Source: Ruegeria discodermiae
GTDB taxonomy: Bacteria > Pseudomonadota > Alphaproteobacteria > Rhodobacterales > Rhodobacteraceae
Direction of reading: 5' to 3'
DNA: 64,000 nucleotides
Assembly: GCF_030758345.1 (NCBI RefSeq)
Contig: NZ_JAVAMO010000013.1
Location: forward strand, 62,001 to 126,000
In this document: positions 1-8,547 of the stretch, piece after piece
Position numbering within the stretch: position 1 is the first letter of the stretch
Layout of the letters: every line of letters begins with the position of its first letter
The notes under the pieces: generated by a model
Seen by the model: only the letters and a program-made list of their open reading frames with translations
The model's database searches: none
What the model was told of the DNA's origin: nothing
Position numbers and translations under genes: made by a program

Positions 1-1
1 T

Positions 2-811
2 GAGGATCTGGGTTACGAGGCAATCGACAACCTGCCGATGCGGTTTTTAAATCGCTTGCTCGACGGCCCTGCAAGCGACCGTCCAATGGCCTTGGGGCTT
101 GATCCGCGCAATCGAGATTTTTCGACCCATGGATTTCTGGACATGGTAGCCAAACTCTCCCGTTCCGAAGGTTTGGACCTGACCACGCTGTATCTCGATT
201 GCAGCGAAGAGGTGCTGCTGCGCCGCTTCTCGGAAACCCGGCGACGGCATCCGATGTCTGGCGGGGCCAGCCCGTTGGCCGGGGTGCGCCGCGAAACAGA
301 GTTGCTGCGCCCGATCCGCGACATCGCCGATACATTGATCGACACAACCGCGCTTAACGTCCATCAGATGCGTGATGAGGTCGAAAGGTGGTTTGCCAAG
401 GGCGAGGGGCGGGAACTGGCGGTTTCGATCGAATCGTTTTCCTACAAGCGTGGGCTGCCGCGCGGGGTCGACACGGTGTTTGATTGCCGATTTCTGGCCA
501 ATCCGCATTGGAATCCGGACCTGCGCAGTCAGGACGGGCGCGATCAGCCGGTGGCCGACTATGTGGCGCAGGACTCGCGCTTTGATCCGTTCTTTAATCA
601 GGTGCGCGATTTGTTGCTGTTTCTGCTGCCCGCTTATCGCGATGAGGGCAAGACGCATCTCTCGGTTGCGTTCGGATGTACGGGGGGGCAACACCGTTCG
701 GTTACCTTGGCGGAAGCGATGGCAAAGGTCCTTGCAGAGCAAGGCCAGCAGGTGTCAATAAGGCATCGCGAATTGGAACGCCGCAACGCGGGTGAGAGGC
801 AGCAGGATTGA
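2..811 (+). CDS. rapZ: RNase adapter / nucleotide-binding protein RapZ (5' partial)
   Basis: The window opens inside this gene, in frame from base 2 ([12 protein letters not shown]). The N-terminal Walker A loop is therefore missing and about 269 residues remain. The C-terminal domain is typical of Rap[17 protein letters not shown], the CRFLANPHW block, and near the end [11 protein letters not shown], the conserved phosphate-binding cysteine/histidine loop. RapZ is a P-loop protein; in E. coli it hands the small RNA GlmZ to RNase E. In alphaproteobacteria it lies in the HPr kinase/EIIA/HPr operon, where its role is less clear. The stop overlaps the next start by 4 bp (TTGA), so translation is probably coupled to the EIIA gene. 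Confidence 0.95.
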   Translation, partial: EDLGYEAIDNLPMRFLNRLLDGPASDRPMALGLDPRNRDFSTHGFLDMVAKLSRSEGLDLTTLYLDCSEEVLLRRFSETRRRHPMSGGASPLAGVRRETELLRPIRDIADTLIDTTALNVHQMRDEVERWFAKGEGRELAVSIESFSYKRGLPRGVDTVFDCRFLANPHWNPDLRSQDGRDQPVADYVAQDSRFDPFFNQVRDLLLFLLPAYRDEGKTHLSVAFGCTGGQHRSVTLAEAMAKVLAEQGQQVSIRHRELERRNAGERQQD

Positions 812-1200
812 TCGGAATCGTGATCGTGGCGCATGGTGGGCTGGCCAGGGAATACCTGGCCGCGACTCAGCACGTGGTCGGCACCCAGCCGGGGCTGGCC
901 GCCGTCGCAATCGAGGCCGATCATGACCGCGAGGCGAAGCAGGCCGAAATTTGCGCCGCTGCCGATTCCGTCGATACTGGCGATGGCGTTGTTGTGGTGA
1001 CCGACCTTTTTGGCGGATCGCCCTCCAACCTGAGCCTGCGCGCCTGCGTGCCGGCGAACCGGCGCATTCTATATGGCGCGAATCTCCCCCTGCTGATCAA
1101 ACTGGCAAAGAGCCGCCATTTACCGATCACCGAAGCGGTCCGCAGCGCAATTGAGGCTGGGCGAAAGTACATAAACGTGCAAAACGTGACCAAAGATTGA
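808..1200 (+). CDS. PTS mannose-type EIIA protein (ManX/PtsM-like)
   Basis: This 130-residue stand-alone EIIA domain of the mannose/fructose family has the phosphorylatable histidine in the N-terminal [10 protein letters not shown] motif and the family sequence [16 protein letters not shown]. The start is TTG at 808, overlapping the rapZ stop. A TTG start with only 4 bp overlap fits translational coupling. No EIIB or EIIC sugar permease lies nearby. The expected role is regulatory: it accepts phosphate from HPr, encoded immediately downstream, in the nitrogen/regulatory PTS of alphaproteobacteria. The acceptor protein cannot be read from the sequence. Confidence 0.9.
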   Translation: MIGIVIVAHGGLAREYLAATQHVVGTQPGLAAVAIEADHDREAKQAEICAAADSVDTGDGVVVVTDLFGGSPSNLSLRACVPANRRILYGANLPLLIKLAKSRHLPITEAVRSAIEAGRKYINVQNVTKD

Positions 1201-1216
1201 AGACAAATGTGACTGA

Positions 1217-1486
1217 ATGACTCAACGCAGCCTTAAAATCGTGAATGAAAAAGGCCTTCATGCGCGGGCTTCGGCCAAGCTTGTGGAGGTCGTGGAAGGC
1301 TTTGACGCCAGCGCAGAGGTCTCGCGCGACGGGCTATCGGCCGCCGGTGACAGCATTATGGGCCTTTTAATGTTGGCAGCGTCGCGCGGAACCACTATTG
1401 ACGTTGAAACGTCCGGCCCCGATGCTGAGGCGTTGGCAGATGCGCTCGAGGCCCTTGTGGCCGACAAGTTCGGAGAAGGGTTCTGA
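1217..1486 (+). CDS. ptsH: HPr phosphocarrier protein
   Basis: This 89-residue protein has both HPr phosphorylation sites: His15 in NEKGLHARAS (for enzyme I) and Ser46 in GDSIMGLLML (for HPr kinase/phosphorylase). It starts 16 bp after the EIIA stop, so rapZ, EIIA and ptsH form one operon; the usual upstream member hprK is presumably outside the window. HPr is the cytoplasmic relay between enzyme I and EIIA. Because Ser46 is intact, control by HPr kinase remains possible. The ATG at 1217 has only a weak Shine-Dalgarno sequence, which suggests dependence on upstream translation. Confidence 0.95.
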   Translation: MTQRSLKIVNEKGLHARASAKLVEVVEGFDASAEVSRDGLSAAGDSIMGLLMLAASRGTTIDVETSGPDAEALADALEALVADKFGEGF

Positions 1487-1525
1487 GCGCCGCCGCGAAG
1501 GCGCAAGGAACAGGAAGACCAGAAC

Positions 1526-2419
1526 GTGGCCGACACCGCGCATAACGACAAGACGGCAGTTCTGCCAGAGGCCGAACCCTCCGAAGGCGAGATTTACGAT
1601 CGCCGCACGCTGACCTACGCAAACTCCTTTGATGATCGCTGGACGGCCACCGCGATCCGGGCGATCGAATGGGTGACCGGCAAGATTACGATCCTGCGCA
1701 TGGTCAACAAGTTTGAAAAGCAGAACGAGTATTACCGGGGCCAGAAATTCTGGCGCGGTGCGCTGAATATCATGGGGATCGAATTGCAGACCCCGCCCGA
1801 ACAGATCGCCCGCATTCCCACCGAAGGCCCGGTCGTGGTGGTGGCCAACCACCCGCATGGCATGGTTGACGGCATGATCTTTGCCGACCTGATCGGGCGC
1901 GTGCGGCTGGACTACCGCATTCTGACCCGTTCGGTTTTGACCGGACTGGACGAAGCGGCGACCTCCTTCATGATCCCCGTGCCCTTCCCGCATGACCCCG
2001 AAGCGCAAACCAAGATGCTGGAAATGCGCGGCAAGGCGATGGCGCATCTGAAAGAGGGCGGCGCGGTTGCGCTGTTCCCGTCGGGCGTTGTCATGTCCTC
2101 AGACACATGGTTCGGCCCGGCAATCGAACGGGAATGGAGCGTCTTCACAGCCAAGATGATCCGCCGCTCCGGTGCGCGCGTTGTGCCGATCTACTTCCCC
2201 GGCGCAAATTCGCGCTGGTATCAGATCGCCAACCGCATCTCACCGATCCTGCGGCAGGGACTGCTCTTGAGCGAGATCGTGCGCTCCTGCAATAAACCAC
2301 AGGCACCGGTGATCGGCGAACCGCTGAGCGATGAACAGATGCAGCTGCTGGAAGAAAATCCGCGTCAGTTCATGTCCTGGCTGCGCGATCATACTCTGGC
2401 CCTGGGCAAGCAGGGCTGA
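1526..2419 (+). CDS. PlsC-like lysophospholipid acyltransferase family protein
   Basis: The protein has 297 residues from a GTG start at 1526, preceded by a purine-rich AAGGAACAGGAAG stretch. The acyltransferase catalytic motif is VVVANHPHGMVDG near residue 109, the NHPxGxxDG variant of the HX4D signature. The glycerol-phosphate-binding block is seen as ALFPSGVVMS, followed by GARVVPIYFPG. The family transfers acyl groups from acyl-ACP or acyl-CoA to lysolipids at the inner membrane. The substrate is not determined; an ornithine-lipid or phospholipid O-acyltransferase would be compatible. It lies 39 bp after ptsH on the same strand but is functionally unrelated to it. Confidence 0.8.
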   Translation: MADTAHNDKTAVLPEAEPSEGEIYDRRTLTYANSFDDRWTATAIRAIEWVTGKITILRMVNKFEKQNEYYRGQKFWRGALNIMGIELQTPPEQIARIPTEGPVVVVANHPHGMVDGMIFADLIGRVRLDYRILTRSVLTGLDEAATSFMIPVPFPHDPEAQTKMLEMRGKAMAHLKEGGAVALFPSGVVMSSDTWFGPAIEREWSVFTAKMIRRSGARVVPIYFPGANSRWYQIANRISPILRQGLLLSEIVRSCNKPQAPVIGEPLSDEQMQLLEENPRQFMSWLRDHTLALGKQG

Positions 2420-2490
2420 TCCGCCTTTCATCCGGCTGCAAGTCCCCGGAGATGAATTGGCCATAGGCGAAGAACGGGCTGGCGCTTTCC

Positions 2491-3366
2491 TTATCGCGTT
2501 GGCACCGGGGTTTCGCCGCGATAATCGTAGAATCCGCGCTGCGTCTTGCGACCCAACCAGCCAGCCTCGACATATTTCGTTAGCAGCGGGCAAGGGCGGT
2601 ACTTGGTGTCCGCCAGCCCGTCATGCAGCACGTTCATGATCGCCAGACAGGTGTCGAGCCCGATGAAATCCGCCAGTTCCAGAGGCCCCATCGGGTGGTT
2701 GGCGCCCAGCTTCATCGACTGGTCGATCGACTGCACTGATCCCACACCTTCATAGAGCGTATAGACCGCCTCGTTGATCATCGGCATCAGGATGCGGTTC
2801 ACGATGAAGGCGGGGAAATCCTCGGCGCTTGCAGCCGTTTTGCCCAGCCGATCGACCACCTCCTTGCAGGCCTTGAAGGTTTCCTCATCGGTAGCGATAC
2901 CTCGGATCAACTCGACCAGTTGCATGATCGGGACCGGGTTCATGAAGTGGAAGCCCATGAACCGCTCGGGCCGGTCGGTGCCGCTAGCCAGCCGGGTGAT
3001 CGAGATGGACGAGGTGTTGGAGGTCAGGATCGTGTGCGGCAAAAGGTGCGGCTGCAGGTCCTCGAAAATCGCCTGCTTGATTGTCTCACGTTCGGTCGCG
3101 GCCTCAATCACCAGATCTGTCGCGCCGATCTCTGGCAGGTTCAGCGTTGTCTGGATACGCCCCAGCGCCGCTTTCATCTCTGCCTCGGCGATTTTCCCGC
3201 GCGAGACTTGCCGCGCCATGTTCGCCTCGATCAACGTGCGCGCGTCGTCCAGCGCTTGCTGGTTCACATCGGACAGGATCACCTCATACTCCGCCAGAGC
3301 CATCACATGGGCGATCCCGTTGCCCATCTGCCCCGCGCCGATCACCCCAACCTTGCTGATGCTCAT
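2491..3366 (-). CDS. hbd: 3-hydroxybutyryl-CoA dehydrogenase
   Basis: The 291-residue protein starts with an NAD-binding Rossmann motif (VGVIGAGQMGNGIAHV, residues 6-21). The catalytic-domain signatures GFHFMNPVPIMQLVE and the C-terminal KLGANHPMGPLELADFIGLD are both present. It interconverts (S)-3-hydroxybutyryl-CoA and acetoacetyl-CoA with NAD, in butyrate and polyhydroxybutyrate metabolism. The ATG at 3366 was chosen because an AGGGCAG ribosome site lies just upstream and the Rossmann strand follows at once; an in-frame extension to 3465 is possible but unconserved in character. It is a single gene, convergent with the acyltransferase. Confidence 0.93.
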   Translation of the reverse strand: MSISKVGVIGAGQMGNGIAHVMALAEYEVILSDVNQQALDDARTLIEANMARQVSRGKIAEAEMKAALGRIQTTLNLPEIGATDLVIEAATERETIKQAIFEDLQPHLLPHTILTSNTSSISITRLASGTDRPERFMGFHFMNPVPIMQLVELIRGIATDEETFKACKEVVDRLGKTAASAEDFPAFIVNRILMPMINEAVYTLYEGVGSVQSIDQSMKLGANHPMGPLELADFIGLDTCLAIMNVLHDGLADTKYRPCPLLTKYVEAGWLGRKTQRGFYDYRGETPVPTR

Positions 3367-3534
3367 GTCGCCTGCCCTTTGCCCGACTCTCGCCCGGACC
3401 ATATCGGCATTGCCAGCCGGGCGGAAGAGGGTGGGACCATGAGGATTTGCCGCAAATTGGCGCATTAGGCGAATCGCAACCTATTGGCCTGCACAGTGGT
3501 TGCCGGGTGAAGACGATACATTTTGGTGGGTGAT

Positions 3535-4341
3535 ATGAGCTATCAGATTCCGGGCGCGGCGTCGCTCGATGAAATGACATGTTTCTATGGCAACTCTCGG
3601 TTGCCCGTGCGTGGGCCACGACGCGATCTGGACACGCGCTATCTGGCCTGTCTTGGCGGGGCCGAAACCTTTGGCCGGTTTGTCCCGGCCCCTTTTGTCG
3701 AACTGCTTGAGCGGCGGCTCAGGCGCAAGGCGGTCAATCTGGGCAGCTTGAATTGCGGGCTGGACGCCTGGCTTGGCGATCCCGATCTGGTCAGCATCGC
3801 CAAGGGGGCAGATCTATGCGTGCTGCAATTGCCCTGCCTGCATCAGCTCTCGAACCGGTTTTATCGGGTGCATCCGCGTCGCAATGACCGATTCCTGAAG
3901 GCGTCCGAGGGGTTGAGCGCGCTCTATCCCGAAGTGGATTTTACCGAATTCCACTTTACCGGCCATCTGATCATGCATCTTAAAGCCTCGGATATGGAGC
4001 GATTTGCAGCCGTGCAAGCCGAGCTTCAGCGCGCCTGGCTTAGCCGTATGCAGGGGTTGATTTCCTGCCTCGATACACAGGTGCTGTTGCTGCGGTTGCA
4101 GAAGATCGACGAAGAGACCGGCGGCGATCCGGCCCCGATCAGCGTCGAGATGCTGGAGCAGATTGCGCCACACGCGCAGGCGGCGCTTGATATTACAGTG
4201 CGTCCCGCCGGGCAGTCCATGGAGTTGGGCGACATGATCTTTGGCACCATGCAGCAACCGTCAGCCGAACACATGCTGGGCGCCGTCACGCATCAACTTA
4301 TCGCCGACAAGCTGGCCCGCGCGATACGCGATCTGGACTGA
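3535..4341 (+). CDS. DUF6473 family protein
   Basis: The protein has about 268 residues, beginning MSYQIPGAASLDEMTCFYG and followed by GNSRLPVRGPRRDL and a region around LGGAETFGRFV. This matches what I recall of the Roseobacter family DUF6473, which has no known biochemical role. GAETFGRFV and NLGSLNCGLDAWLGD recall SGNH-like or glycosyl-machinery-associated folds, but I cannot support a catalytic assignment. No signal peptide or membrane segment is seen. A TTG 12 bp further upstream (3523) is an alternative start. It is a single-gene unit between divergent hbd and the convergent lipoprotein operon. Confidence 0.75.
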   Translation: MSYQIPGAASLDEMTCFYGNSRLPVRGPRRDLDTRYLACLGGAETFGRFVPAPFVELLERRLRRKAVNLGSLNCGLDAWLGDPDLVSIAKGADLCVLQLPCLHQLSNRFYRVHPRRNDRFLKASEGLSALYPEVDFTEFHFTGHLIMHLKASDMERFAAVQAELQRAWLSRMQGLISCLDTQVLLLRLQKIDEETGGDPAPISVEMLEQIAPHAQAALDITVRPAGQSMELGDMIFGTMQQPSAEHMLGAVTHQLIADKLARAIRDLD

Positions 4342-4354
4342 ACAAGGCCGCCGC

Positions 4355-4759
4355 CTATCCCGAAAGCCGCGCCAAATCGGCACTCAGCGCTTTAGCATCC
4401 GCGATGCTGCGCTGCAGGGCGGCCAGTTTCGCGGCATCTGTGGACCCGGTGGGGGTGGAGTTCAGCACCCTGTCGATACGTTGCGCCGTGGCCGGGTCCG
4501 TCCCGCCAAGCGCATCGCGTTGTTGCAGGATCTGCAGCTTGAGCTGCGCCAGTTCCGATTCCGAGCCTCGGATTTGCGCGGCAAGCGCATCATTGCGCAC
4601 CTGTGCACTGGCCACATCCGCCTCGGCGGCATCGATCCGGTCGTCATAGGCTCCGGTGGCAATGCCGGAGACGCCGCTGAAAAAACCGCCCTCAGCCGGG
4701 TCGGTAGTGGTTTGGCATCCAGCCAAAGCAAGCAGAGGTAGGGCAAGCAGGGCTTTCAT
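4355..4759 (-). CDS. Small coiled-coil lipoprotein
   Basis: The protein has 134 residues with a lipoprotein signal peptide ending in the lipobox LALAGC (Cys14), so it should be an acylated, periplasm-facing membrane protein. The mature part begins with a short glycine-rich turn (GGFFSGVSGIATGAYDD). Alternating charged and hydrophobic residues follow (AAEADVASAQVRNDALAAQI), indicating a coiled coil. The ATG at 4759 has a very good GAGGAGG ribosome site. It lies 10 bp after the preceding lipoprotein and is the last gene of the caspase operon. I do not recognise a family function. Confidence 0.8.
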   Translation of the reverse strand: MKALLALPLLALAGCQTTTDPAEGGFFSGVSGIATGAYDDRIDAAEADVASAQVRNDALAAQIRGSESELAQLKLQILQQRDALGGTDPATAQRIDRVLNSTPTGSTDAAKLAALQRSIADAKALSADLARLSG

Positions 4760-4769
4760 CGCGTCCTCC

Positions 4770-5480
4770 TCAGATCGCCGTGGCGAGGTCGTTCGCAATC
4801 GCACGCATCTGCCCGATCTGGTTCTGCAGCGCCGCCAGATCGCCATCAATGGGCGAGGCGCTTTCACCGCGCTTGACGGTCAGACCGCGCGCCTCGGCAA
4901 ACTCGCCCTGCCGTTTTGTTGCGCCGTCAATGGCGATCTGCATCTGCGCCAGATTGCCATTGGCCTCGGTGACTTCCTGCTGCATCTGCGTGGCCGAGAT
5001 CTGCCCGGTAGCCGATTGCGCCTTGAGCGCGTCCAACTCGGCCTTTTGCGCGGCAAGCACTTGGTTCATCACGTTGATCGTGGTCTGCATTTCGACGGCA
5101 TTGGCATCCAGATCCTTCTTGATCTGGCGCAGGCGGGATTCGCGGCCGATATATTTGCGCTGCACGAAGGCCACATAAGACCCGGCAGCCGCGCCCGCGC
5201 CCAACCCGATCGAAATCCCGGACCCGACATCATCACTGCCACCCAATCCGAAGCCGATCGCGCCGCCGGTCGCCCCACCGGCCAGGGCACCTTGCAGCAC
5301 CGTTTTCTGCAATGCTGCGGCCTGCTTGGCCAGTTGCTCTTCGGCCTGGCTGTCACCGGTCTGGCCCGCAGCGGGTGCGGCGGATTGCGTGTTGGTCGAC
5401 CCATCGCCGCAGGCCGACAGGGCCAGCGCCGATGCCAGCAGTGCTGCGATCACTCTTGGGGTAACAGGTCTGCCAGCCAT
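4770..5480 (-). CDS. Glycine-zipper lipoprotein with long coiled coil
   Basis: The protein has 236 residues. The signal peptide ends in the lipobox ALSAC (Cys24). Residues about 63-100 are a glycine-zipper segment (GALAGGATGGAIGFGLGG, then GISIGLGAGAAAGSYVA), the kind of helix pair that inserts into or spans membranes. A coiled coil of roughly 120 residues follows, starting at RQIKKDLDANAVEMQ. It overlaps the end of the caspase gene by 31 bp, so the two are translationally linked. Function is unknown. Context suggests a membrane partner or substrate of the periplasmic caspase-like protease. Confidence 0.8.
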   Translation of the reverse strand: MAGRPVTPRVIAALLASALALSACGDGSTNTQSAAPAAGQTGDSQAEEQLAKQAAALQKTVLQGALAGGATGGAIGFGLGGSDDVGSGISIGLGAGAAAGSYVAFVQRKYIGRESRLRQIKKDLDANAVEMQTTINVMNQVLAAQKAELDALKAQSATGQISATQMQQEVTEANGNLAQMQIAIDGATKRQGEFAEARGLTVKRGESASPIDGDLAALQNQIGQMRAIANDLATAI

Positions 5481-7030
5481 TGGTAGCTTCCTTTCTTGCT
5501 GTCATCTGCCTGAGCGACATGGGCCAGAAACAGCGCCGCGTCCTCGGTCATGTGGTGCCCGGATTGCTGCAGGTCGCGAAACCGGTCGTCGCCGCCAACC
5601 CAGGCGGTGGTGACATCGGGCGGGAAGAACAGGACCGCGCGGTTCAGGACCTCGTCATAATAGCTGCGGCTTTCGTCCAGCCGCCGCAGGATGGTGCCGC
5701 GCGAGCGGTGAATGTCATAGATATCGTTATGGGCTTGCCGCAGCACCGGCAAGGCGTCGGCATTGGTTTCGGCGATCTCGGCGATTTGCGCCAGCGCATC
5801 CTCGGCGATGGCGAGTGTGCGCTCGACGCTGCGCAGCGCCACCAGATCGGTGCGCAACCGCTGCAGGGTCGTGGCGGCCAGAAACATCGACACTTGTGCG
5901 GCATCGCGATAAAGCGCCTCAGCGCTCACGTCACCGCCGTCAGCGAGGTGCCTGCGATATCCGGCCAGCGCCGGGGCCAGATCGGGCTGCACCGTGCGGG
6001 CGCGCCCGGCCTCGATCAGCCCAAGCGCTGTTAGGGCCGCCGTCATGCGCTGCGGATCTGCCGAGGCGAGAAGTGTCTCTGCCGGGGCGGCGTTCATGGC
6101 AGGCGTATCACCCGACAGTCTGTCCAGCCGGTCTTGGGCGATGCTGACAAACAACCCGTTGGGATAGTCGCGCAGATAGGCGTCGAAATCGTTCGGGTCC
6201 ACGGATGAAGCGATGGTGCGCCAATGTGCCAGCTCGCTGGCAGTGGCGTCATCGGGAGTGTCCTCGTCCAGCGCAGGGGCAAAGGCATGTTCGCTCAACA
6301 CCGCCTCTTCGACCCAGGGCACCTGACGCCCACCAGTCTGCATCACCACCTGCTGGCGCACCCGCCCCAGCATCAGCCGGGTGTCCAGGCCGGGGGTTGC
6401 AAGATGATCAAGCAGGCTACTGGTAAAGACACTGTTCTCACCGGTGCCATCATAGGCCACATTGCCGGGATCAGTGGCATAGGCGATCAGCAGACCCGCG
6501 CCGCCCTTGGCCCGAACCAGCCCCTGTTCGACCAGCCCCTGATCTGAAAACGGATTGTTGCGGCAGGCATCCAGCAGCAGGATGCCAATCTCGGGTCCCG
6601 CGCGCGAGATCGTGTCGCGCACCTGCGCCATGGTGATCGAGCTCCGCCGGAGGGCGGCAATATTATTGCCCGAAAACTCGGTGCCGATCAGATGGTTCTC
6701 GCCACCGATCTGCACCCCGTGCCCGGCATAAAAAAACACCGCCATCTCGGCGCCCTGTGCGGCCGCACCAAAGGCTTTCAGGGCAGTTTCCATGCCCGCA
6801 GCATCCAGATCGGTGGTTTTTGCGACGACGAATCCCAGATCGCGCAGCGCGCGCGCCAGCGCCTCGACATCGTTCAACGGGTTGCGCAGGCTCATCTCGG
6901 GCGTGGCATAGGCCGAGTTGCCAATCAGCAGCGCCACCCGCTCACCGGCCTGCGCGGCAGAGGCGACCGCCAGCAAAACAAGGCTCATGCAGAGCTGAAG
7001 AGTGACAATAAGAGGGGATTTTGACCTCAT
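5450..7030 (-). CDS. Secreted caspase-family (C14) protease
   Basis: The 526-residue protein has a cleavable signal peptide (about 1-28, ending AAQAGE), so it acts in the periplasm. A caspase p20 domain follows: RVALLIGNSAY, then catalytic His104 in FFYAGHGVQ and catalytic Cys156 in ILLLDACRNNPF. Both dyad residues are intact. After the catalytic domain comes DFDAYLRDYPNGLF, a motif often found behind bacterial caspase domains, and about 200 mostly helical residues of unknown role. It leads an operon with two lipoproteins. Substrate and trigger are unknown. Confidence 0.88.
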   Translation of the reverse strand: MRSKSPLIVTLQLCMSLVLLAVASAAQAGERVALLIGNSAYATPEMSLRNPLNDVEALARALRDLGFVVAKTTDLDAAGMETALKAFGAAAQGAEMAVFFYAGHGVQIGGENHLIGTEFSGNNIAALRRSSITMAQVRDTISRAGPEIGILLLDACRNNPFSDQGLVEQGLVRAKGGAGLLIAYATDPGNVAYDGTGENSVFTSSLLDHLATPGLDTRLMLGRVRQQVVMQTGGRQVPWVEEAVLSEHAFAPALDEDTPDDATASELAHWRTIASSVDPNDFDAYLRDYPNGLFVSIAQDRLDRLSGDTPAMNAAPAETLLASADPQRMTAALTALGLIEAGRARTVQPDLAPALAGYRRHLADGGDVSAEALYRDAAQVSMFLAATTLQRLRTDLVALRSVERTLAIAEDALAQIAEIAETNADALPVLRQAHNDIYDIHRSRGTILRRLDESRSYYDEVLNRAVLFFPPDVTTAWVGGDDRFRDLQQSGHHMTEDAALFLAHVAQADDSKKGSYQWLADLLPQE

Positions 7031-7203
7031 GCGGTGACGTTACCGCACTGGTGGGCGAAGTACAGATGAATTGAGCCCGCCCGGAACATCCAGCGCGGCA
7101 GCGATTGCCATCACCAGCTGCATTGAAATACGGAATCGACCCGCGCTGCCTCGCCGGGTAGATCTGGGCAGGGGATTTTCACAATGAATCCCCGAAAACC
7201 CCC

Positions 7204-7232
7204 TTGCCACTTGGTCCCGAGTTGCGTACATG
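7204..7232 (+). promoter_or_regulatory. Possible rpmI-rplT promoter
   Basis: TTGCCA at 7204-7209 and TACATG at 7227-7232 are spaced by 17 bp, roughly matching -35/-10 consensus, about 80 bp before rpmI. The match at -10 is weak. The leader between it and rpmI could also hold an L20 autoregulatory structure, but none was recognised. Confidence 0.25.
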
Positions 7233-7309
7233 GCGGCTCTTATCGCGTGGCCGGCCGGAAGTGGCATGCCGAGTCGCGTGCGAACCGACCCGAAGAACAG
7301 GAGACGGAA

Positions 7310-7510
7310 ATGCCCAAGATGAAGACAAAATCGAGCGCCAAGAAGCGCTTCAAGGTAACCGCGACCGGCAAGGTCCTCGCGGGTCAGGCCGGCAAACGCC
7401 ATGGCATGATCAAGCGGACCAAGAAATTCATCCGTGATGCCCGCGGCAACACCACCCTTTCTGCCCCCGACGCCAAGATCGTCAAGGGCTTCATGCCCTA
7501 CGACCGTTAA
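7310..7510 (+). CDS. rpmI: 50S ribosomal protein bL35
   Basis: The 66-residue very basic protein [20 protein letters not shown] is typical L35. The conserved block [18 protein letters not shown] is also present. L35 is a structural protein of the large ribosomal subunit. The ATG at 7310 has a good CAGGAGACGG ribosome site. rplT follows after 14 bp, the usual gene order, although infC, often first in this operon, is not upstream here. Confidence 0.97.
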   Translation: MPKMKTKSSAKKRFKVTATGKVLAGQAGKRHGMIKRTKKFIRDARGNTTLSAPDAKIVKGFMPYDR

Positions 7511-7524
7511 GAGGAGATACCAGT

Positions 7525-7890
7525 ATGTCCCGCGTTAAAGGTGGAACCACAACCCACGCCCGCCACAAGAAGATCATCAAGGCCGCCAAAGGCTATTATG
7601 GTCGCCGCAAGAGCTCCTTCAAGGTGGCAACCCAGGCCGTTGACAAGGCCAACCAGTATGCGACCCGTGACCGCAAGCAGCGCAAGCGGAACTTCCGCGC
7701 GCTGTGGATCCAGCGCATCAACGCCGCTGTCCGCAGCCATGACGAGGCGCTGACCTACTCGCGCTTCATCAACGGTCTGAACCTGGCCGGCATCGAAGTG
7801 GACCGCAAAGTTCTGGCCGATCTGGCCGTGCACGAGCCCGACGCGTTCGGCGCGATCGTTGCCAAAGCGCAGGCCGCACTGGCCGCCTGA
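7525..7890 (+). CDS. rplT: 50S ribosomal protein bL20
   Basis: The 121-residue protein starts [19 protein letters not shown] and contains [15 protein letters not shown] and [16 protein letters not shown], all diagnostic of L20. L20 is an early-assembly rRNA-binding protein of the 50S subunit and, in several bacteria, the translational repressor of this operon. The ribosome site AAGAGGAGA precedes the ATG. It is co-transcribed with rpmI and followed by a strong terminator. Confidence 0.97.
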   Translation: MSRVKGGTTTHARHKKIIKAAKGYYGRRKSSFKVATQAVDKANQYATRDRKQRKRNFRALWIQRINAAVRSHDEALTYSRFINGLNLAGIEVDRKVLADLAVHEPDAFGAIVAKAQAALAA

Positions 7891-7918
7891 TCCGGCAACA
7901 CTCCACACAGATTGCAAG

Positions 7919-7947
7919 GGCCGCTCCGATCGGGGCGGCCTTTTATT
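7919..7947 (+). terminator. Rho-independent terminator after rplT
   Basis: A 9-bp GC-rich stem (7919-7927 pairing with 7932-7940, one G-T wobble) closes a GATC loop and is followed by TTTTATT. It ends the rpmI-rplT operon 29 bp after the rplT stop. Confidence 0.9.
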
Positions 7948-7962
7948 GTGCATCCGGGACGG

Positions 7963-8508
7963 CTAGGGCGCGGCCGGTGCGAGGGCGATGGCGTGGCTGA
8001 TCGCGGCCCCGGTATTCACCGTTTGATAGAGCGGGCGCGGGGGATGTTGGCTGGTGTCGATATCTCGTTCTATCCATTGATGCGCGCGCAGCTGTTGCAG
8101 CGACTGGGATAGGGCGCGATCCGTGATCGGCATCAGCGCGCCTTTCATTTCGCTGAAATACCGGGGCCGGTGGCCCACCGCCAGGACCGGAACCGACCAG
8201 GCGCGCCGTAACAACGCGCTTTCTTGTTGACCGGGAACAATCGCCCTGATCCGCGCAGCAACCGTGGCGATTGCAACGCCTTTGGGTGTTAACCGAAACT
8301 CTGGTCTCAGCGGATGCCCGTGACCCGGATTGCGCTCAAGCAGGCCCAGCGCCTTCAGATGTGCAAGGCTCAGGGCAAAGGCGGTACGCCCTGCGCCGGT
8401 CTCTGCCAGCAATGGGGCTTGCCGCCCCGGCGCACCTTCGTGCAAGAGCGCAAGTATGCTCAGCGACCAGGCGCGGGAGGTTATCTTGACAAGCATCTCG
8501 ATGTCCAT
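7963..8508 (-). CDS. HxlR-type transcriptional regulator (tandem winged helix)
   Basis: The protein has 181 residues. The second half (RRAWSVPVLAVGHRPRYFSE, then LSQSLQQLRAHQWIERDID and PRPLYQTVNTG) follows the HxlR pattern of helix-turn-helix plus wing. The first half (RAWSLSILALLHEGAPG, then LAHLKALGLLERNPG) looks like a second, related winged helix, so the protein seems to carry two such domains. It is divergent from a VOC-family gene with only 39 bp between start codons. A large palindrome covers that gap and its own start codon, implying autoregulation and control of the neighbour. The inducer is unknown. Confidence 0.82.
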   Translation of the reverse strand: MDIEMLVKITSRAWSLSILALLHEGAPGRQAPLLAETGAGRTAFALSLAHLKALGLLERNPGHGHPLRPEFRLTPKGVAIATVAARIRAIVPGQQESALLRRAWSVPVLAVGHRPRYFSEMKGALMPITDRALSQSLQQLRAHQWIERDIDTSQHPPRPLYQTVNTGAAISHAIALAPAAP

Positions 8509-8537
8509 AAAGTATAGCTACTATATTTTGTGGACAT
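8501..8537. promoter_or_regulatory. 37-bp palindromic operator between HxlR regulator and VOC gene
   Basis: Two nested inverted repeats share one centre at 8519: inner TATAG (8513-8517) / CTATA (8521-8525) and outer ATGTCCA (8501-8507) / TGGACAT (8531-8537). Of 18 base pairs, only the pairs 8508/8530 and 8512/8526 fail to match. The outer left arm includes the regulator start codon. Confidence 0.75.
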
Positions 8538-8547
8538 AGGAAAGCTC

